From an uncultured Porticoccus sp. (GTDB taxonomy: Bacteria > Pseudomonadota > Gammaproteobacteria > Pseudomonadales > Porticoccaceae), in contig CATLZI010000079.1 in the NCBI GenBank assembly GCA_950063125.1, positions 1 to 8,739 on the forward strand: a DNA stretch of 8,739 nt, given 5' to 3'. The position numbers were made by a program, and so were the translations under genes. A model generated the notes under the pieces. That model did not search any database. It worked only from the letters and a program-made list of their open reading frames with translations, and was not told the DNA's origin. Positions 6,623 through 8,739 of this stretch are shown here, piece after piece; positions within the stretch are counted from its first letter, which is position 1, and each line of letters starts with the position of its first letter.

Positions 6623-7159
6623 TTACTTCAGTGGTTGCAACAGGTCGCGAAACCGGGGGTGTTCGGCGCTACCCAGCCATTCAAAGATCACCATTTCAGT
6701 GGTGAGGATTTCTGTGCCGTGGTGGGCTAGTCTGGCAATGGCCGCCTCACGATCATGCGGTTTTCGGGAGCCGATAGCATCGCTCACCAGATAGACATTT
6801 TTGCCCGCCTCCCTGAGTCCGAGTGCGGTTTGCAGGACGCAGACATGGCTTTCACAGCCACCGATCACCCATTGCCGGCGGTCCCCGGCCAGTGCCAGCA
6901 GTTGCCCGGTTTTAACCGCATTAAAGGTCATTTTTTCCAGTACCACTTCCCCATCGCAGGCCGCCAATGCCGGTGTTGTGGCACCAAGGCCCCGGGGATA
7001 CTGTTCGGTGTAAACGATGGGTATACCGAGAGTTCTGGCCGATTGGATGAGTCGTTCGAGGTTGCGGACGATCTGTTCGCCTTGATGGATGGCGGGTAAC
7101 AGCCGGTTCTGCATGTCAATGACCAGCAGCAGGGATTGCGTCGGGTCAATTGTCAGCAT
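6623..7159 (-). CDS. Isochorismatase-family cysteine hydrolase
   Basis: This 178-residue protein has the isochorismatase-like fold. The catalytic Asp-Lys-Cys set is visible as D15 in LLVIDMQN, K76 in VLEKMTFNA, and C107 in GGCESHVCVLQTAL; the GG before the cysteine segment fits the cis-peptide region. It most resembles the YcaC/ISOC2-like group, whose members are amide or imidic hydrolases of often unknown substrate, rather than true isochorismatases of siderophore synthesis. ATG 7159 has a strong purine-rich Shine-Dalgarno (GGGAG, about 7167-7171) and lies inside the end of the tetR gene, sharing 7 bases (ATGCTGA), which implies translational coupling. Operon position under a TetR regulator and opposite an AbfD-like enzyme suggests a catabolic or detoxification role, but the substrate cannot be told. 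Confidence 0.88.
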   Translation of the reverse strand: MLTIDPTQSLLLVIDMQNRLLPAIHQGEQIVRNLERLIQSARTLGIPIVYTEQYPRGLGATTPALAACDGEVVLEKMTFNAVKTGQLLALAGDRRQWVIGGCESHVCVLQTALGLREAGKNVYLVSDAIGSRKPHDREAAIARLAHHGTEILTTEMVIFEWLGSAEHPRFRDLLQPLK

Positions 7160-7824
7160 GGTATTTCTCCCTCGATCCGGGTGGTCAGTGTGTCGGAAAA
7201 ACTGGCCATCATCTGCTCGGCGTTGGCATTGAAAATTCTGATGCGACCGGTATGTGCCAGCAGCAAAAGACCCGTGGCGTAGGCAAAGACGCTGGCCGTT
7301 ATCTCGCTGGCATGGGCTGCGCTGACGCCCATGGCCAGGGCGGCATCCGTGATGGGCTGAAGGCTGGATTGCAACTGTCGATTGAGTTCGGCATCTCTCG
7401 CCCGGCCGAGCCCCTTGGGCTTCATGCCGCCGCGGAACAGGTAAAAGCCCAGATCGAGATCACCGGGATTAGTTCGATAGTAATTAAAAAAAGCCATGGC
7501 GGAGGCCTTGAGTCGCTGAACGGGCGTGTCGATCTGGTGGATGGCGGCTGCAATGTCGGCATTCAGCGTCGCTAGCGATTGGCCCAGCAGTTCCGCATAG
7601 ACCGCCTCTTTCGAATCGAAGTGAAAATAAAGCGCAGCGGGGGTGTATCCGGCCTCTTTGGCGATAGCGCGCAAACTTGCTCCTTCTAGGCCCTCTGTCT
7701 CGAAAACCCGTCGAGCCGCCCGCAGAATGATGTCCCGTTTCAGCGCACTGCTGGCTGACGGGCGCTTGCCTTTGGCAATTTGGTGAGGCCCGATGACAGG
7801 TTGCTTGGTCGATGAGGTTGGCAT
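7153..7824 (-). CDS. TetR-family transcriptional regulator
   Basis: This 223-residue protein has an N-terminal TetR DNA-binding domain at about 28-75: ILRAARRVFETEGLEGASLRAIAKEAGYTPAALYFHFDSKEAVY, with the helix-turn-helix at roughly 49-68 and the typical LYFHF..KE end. The rest is helical ligand-binding and dimer region with no recognisable ligand signature. I chose ATG 7824 rather than the in-frame GTG 7893 because the predicted minus-strand promoter (TAAAAT, 7857-7862) lies between them and because TetR proteins rarely have long N-terminal extensions. About 25 disordered-looking residues still precede the DNA-binding domain. The stop overlaps the start of the hydrolase gene. It is divergent from the AbfD-like gene, and the shared palindrome at 7857-7875 is the likely operator, giving autorepression and control of the flavoenzyme gene. 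Confidence 0.92.
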   Translation of the reverse strand: MPTSSTKQPVIGPHQIAKGKRPSASSALKRDIILRAARRVFETEGLEGASLRAIAKEAGYTPAALYFHFDSKEAVYAELLGQSLATLNADIAAAIHQIDTPVQRLKASAMAFFNYYRTNPGDLDLGFYLFRGGMKPKGLGRARDAELNRQLQSSLQPITDAALAMGVSAAHASEITASVFAYATGLLLLAHTGRIRIFNANAEQMMASFSDTLTTRIEGEIPC

Positions 7825-7845
7825 GACAGATGGATCCGGCTTGGT

Positions 7846-7875
7846 TTGACAGAAAAATTTTAACAGTGTTAGATT
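7846..7875 (+). promoter_or_regulatory. Predicted sigma70 promoter of the AbfD-like gene
   Basis: A perfect TTGACA at 7846-7851 is followed, after 18 bases, by TAGATT at 7870-7875 (4 of 6 match to TATAAT). Transcription would begin near 7882, giving a leader of about 26 nt that contains the GAGGG ribosome binding site at 7896-7900 before ATG 7908. Confidence 0.6.
7857..7875. promoter_or_regulatory. Predicted TetR operator
   Basis: An 11-bp perfect dyad, TAACA-G-TGTTA (7861-7871), is centred at 7866. Extended to 9-base arms (7857-7865 and 7867-7875), 7 of 9 positions are symmetric. It lies between the -35 and -10 of the plus promoter and covers the -10 of the minus promoter, the usual place for a local TetR repressor to block both. 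Confidence 0.6.
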
Positions 7876-7885
7876 GTGCCCGCAA
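7857..7885 (-). promoter_or_regulatory. Predicted promoter of the tetR-hydrolase operon
   Basis: On the minus strand, TTGCGG (7880-7885) and TAAAAT (7857-7862, 5 of 6 match) are separated by 17 bases. Transcription would begin near 7850, upstream of ATG 7824. It overlaps the divergent promoter base for base in the core region. Confidence 0.5.
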
Positions 7886-7907
7886 AGAAACACTTGAGGG
7901 TTTTCCC

Positions 7908-8739
7908 ATGCTGATGACGGCAGCTGAGTATCGTGAGTCCCTGCGGCGCTATCAACCCAGGGTGTTTATCAATGGCAGACAGGTGGACAGTGTGGTGGAT
8001 GAACCGCTCCTGGCCCCCGGCATCGCGGCTGTAGGGGTAACCTATGACTTTGCCTGCAATCCCCGCCACGCGGCATTGCTGACGGCAACCCAGGGCACTA
8101 CCGGAAAGCAGGTCAACCGGATGTTGCATATCAACGAAAGTGCCACTGACCTGCTGCATAAGCTGGAAGCCGTCAGGTTGGTGTGCGCCGAATCCGGTTG
8201 CGCCCAGCGCTACCTGTCCCAGGATGGTCTGAATGCGCTGTTTCAATCGACCCAATTGACGGATACCAATCACGGGACCGACTACCATCCGCGTTTTCTC
8301 GACTATCTGCACGACGTTCAGGCGCGCGACCTCACCCTGGGCGTTGCCATGACCGATGCCAAAGGCGACCGGTCCCTGAGACCGGGACAGCAGGAAAACC
8401 CGGATACCTATGTGCATATTGTGGAGCGCCGGGCGGACGGGATTGTGATCAGTGGCACCAAGGCGATTGTCACCGGTGCCCCTTACATGCATGAGTTTCT
8501 GGTCATGCCCTGCCGTACCCATATACCGGAAGATACCGACTTTGCCGTGGCCTGTGCCGTGCCTGTGGATGCGCCGGGGATTACCATTGTGGCCCGGCCG
8601 GCAGGTCGGCCCGGTGAGAGCGCTGCAAAATTTTCGGCCAAATATGGCCAGTCGACCGGTGTGGTCATTTTTGACAGGGTCTTTGTGCCCCACGAGCGGG
8701 TGTTTCTCGCGGGTGAATACGAGGAGGGGGGGTTCCTGA
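7908..8739 (+). CDS. 4-hydroxybutyryl-CoA dehydratase / 4-hydroxyphenylacetate 3-hydroxylase (AbfD/HpaB) family protein, N-terminal part
   Basis: The frame is open for 277 codons to the right edge, about half of the family's usual 480-500. It resembles Clostridium aminobutyricum AbfD (4-hydroxybutyryl-CoA dehydratase/vinylacetyl-CoA isomerase) more than E. coli HpaB: it begins MLMTAAEYRESL, has NRMLHINES and MTDAKGDRSL (148-157), then IVERRADGIVISGTKAIVTG with T189 matching AbfD T190. By recalled alignment, AbfD uses C99, C103, H292 and C299 to bind its [4Fe-4S] cluster; here C98 is kept but the second position is Y102, and the last two ligands would lie beyond the edge. FAD binding is expected from the fold. 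It could be a CoA-ester dehydratase or isomerase, or a flavin-dependent hydroxylase-like enzyme. ATG 7908 has GAGGG at 7896-7900. Divergent from tetR. Confidence 0.85.
   Translation, partial: MLMTAAEYRESLRRYQPRVFINGRQVDSVVDEPLLAPGIAAVGVTYDFACNPRHAALLTATQGTTGKQVNRMLHINESATDLLHKLEAVRLVCAESGCAQRYLSQDGLNALFQSTQLTDTNHGTDYHPRFLDYLHDVQARDLTLGVAMTDAKGDRSLRPGQQENPDTYVHIVERRADGIVISGTKAIVTGAPYMHEFLVMPCRTHIPEDTDFAVACAVPVDAPGITIVARPAGRPGESAAKFSAKYGQSTGVVIFDRVFVPHERVFLAGEYEEGGFL

Noticed and set aside
6623..7159. True isochorismatase for siderophore synthesis (EntB-like)
   Set aside because: No carrier-protein domain, and no siderophore genes nearby; only the general Asp-Lys-Cys hydrolase features are present.
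7825..7893. TetR start at GTG 7893
   Set aside because: It would lie upstream of the predicted tetR promoter and inside the divergent gene's leader, and adds a non-family segment.
7869..8693. A 274-codon minus-strand open frame
   Set aside because: It is antisense to the AbfD-like gene, starts outside any plausible ribosome binding site and would run over the tetR operator; composition looks like a shadow frame.
1..8739. CRISPR array, tRNA/rRNA genes, transposase or integrase
   Set aside because: No regularly spaced repeats, tRNA-like cloverleaf ends, rRNA-like stretches or recombinase motifs were seen on either strand.

Overview
The window is about 8.7 kb of a moderately GC-rich proteobacterial chromosome with dense, ordinary gene packing and no mobile elements, RNA genes or CRISPR arrays that I can see. 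The UbiD protein is very close to the enterobacterial form and PurU, carboxynorspermidine decarboxylase and a DUF2784/small-channel pair are present, so I infer a gammaproteobacterium, perhaps a marine or environmental one; nothing in the window fixes the genus.

Layout: (1) 1-1202, minus strand: N-terminal 400 codons of a MASE1-CHASE membrane sensor whose output domain lies beyond the left edge. (2) 1203-1526: divergent intergenic region. (3) 1527-2720, plus: nspC, carboxynorspermidine decarboxylase, with a TTG start. (4) 2873-3160, plus: a short encapsulated-ferritin-family (EncFtn) protein with no cargo tail and no encapsulin gene beside it, followed by a 14-bp stem-loop (3178-3220). (5) 3230-4702, minus: ubiD of ubiquinone synthesis. 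(6) 4826-5185 and 5188-5634, plus: a coupled pair made of a DUF2784 membrane protein and a small K+-channel-like pore protein. (7) 5646-6503, minus: purU. (8) 6623-7159 and 7153-7824, minus: an isochorismatase-family cysteine hydrolase overlapping the end of an upstream tetR-type regulator. (9) 7908 to the right edge, plus: the start of a 4-hydroxybutyryl-CoA dehydratase (AbfD)/HpaB-family flavoprotein, divergent from tetR.

The most system-like part is 6623-8739. A TetR repressor and a cysteine hydrolase form one operon, the AbfD-like flavoenzyme is divergent, and a single palindrome centred at 7866 overlaps predicted promoters in both directions. This looks like a self-regulated catabolic switch. 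In the AbfD-like enzyme, one of the two cluster-ligand cysteines found in this half of the family is replaced by tyrosine, so its chemistry may differ from the classical dehydratase.

The second point of interest is the apparently unencapsulated EncFtn. The remaining genes (ubiD, purU, nspC) are recognisable housekeeping or polyamine enzymes. All functional calls rest on recognising motifs by eye; no database search was run.
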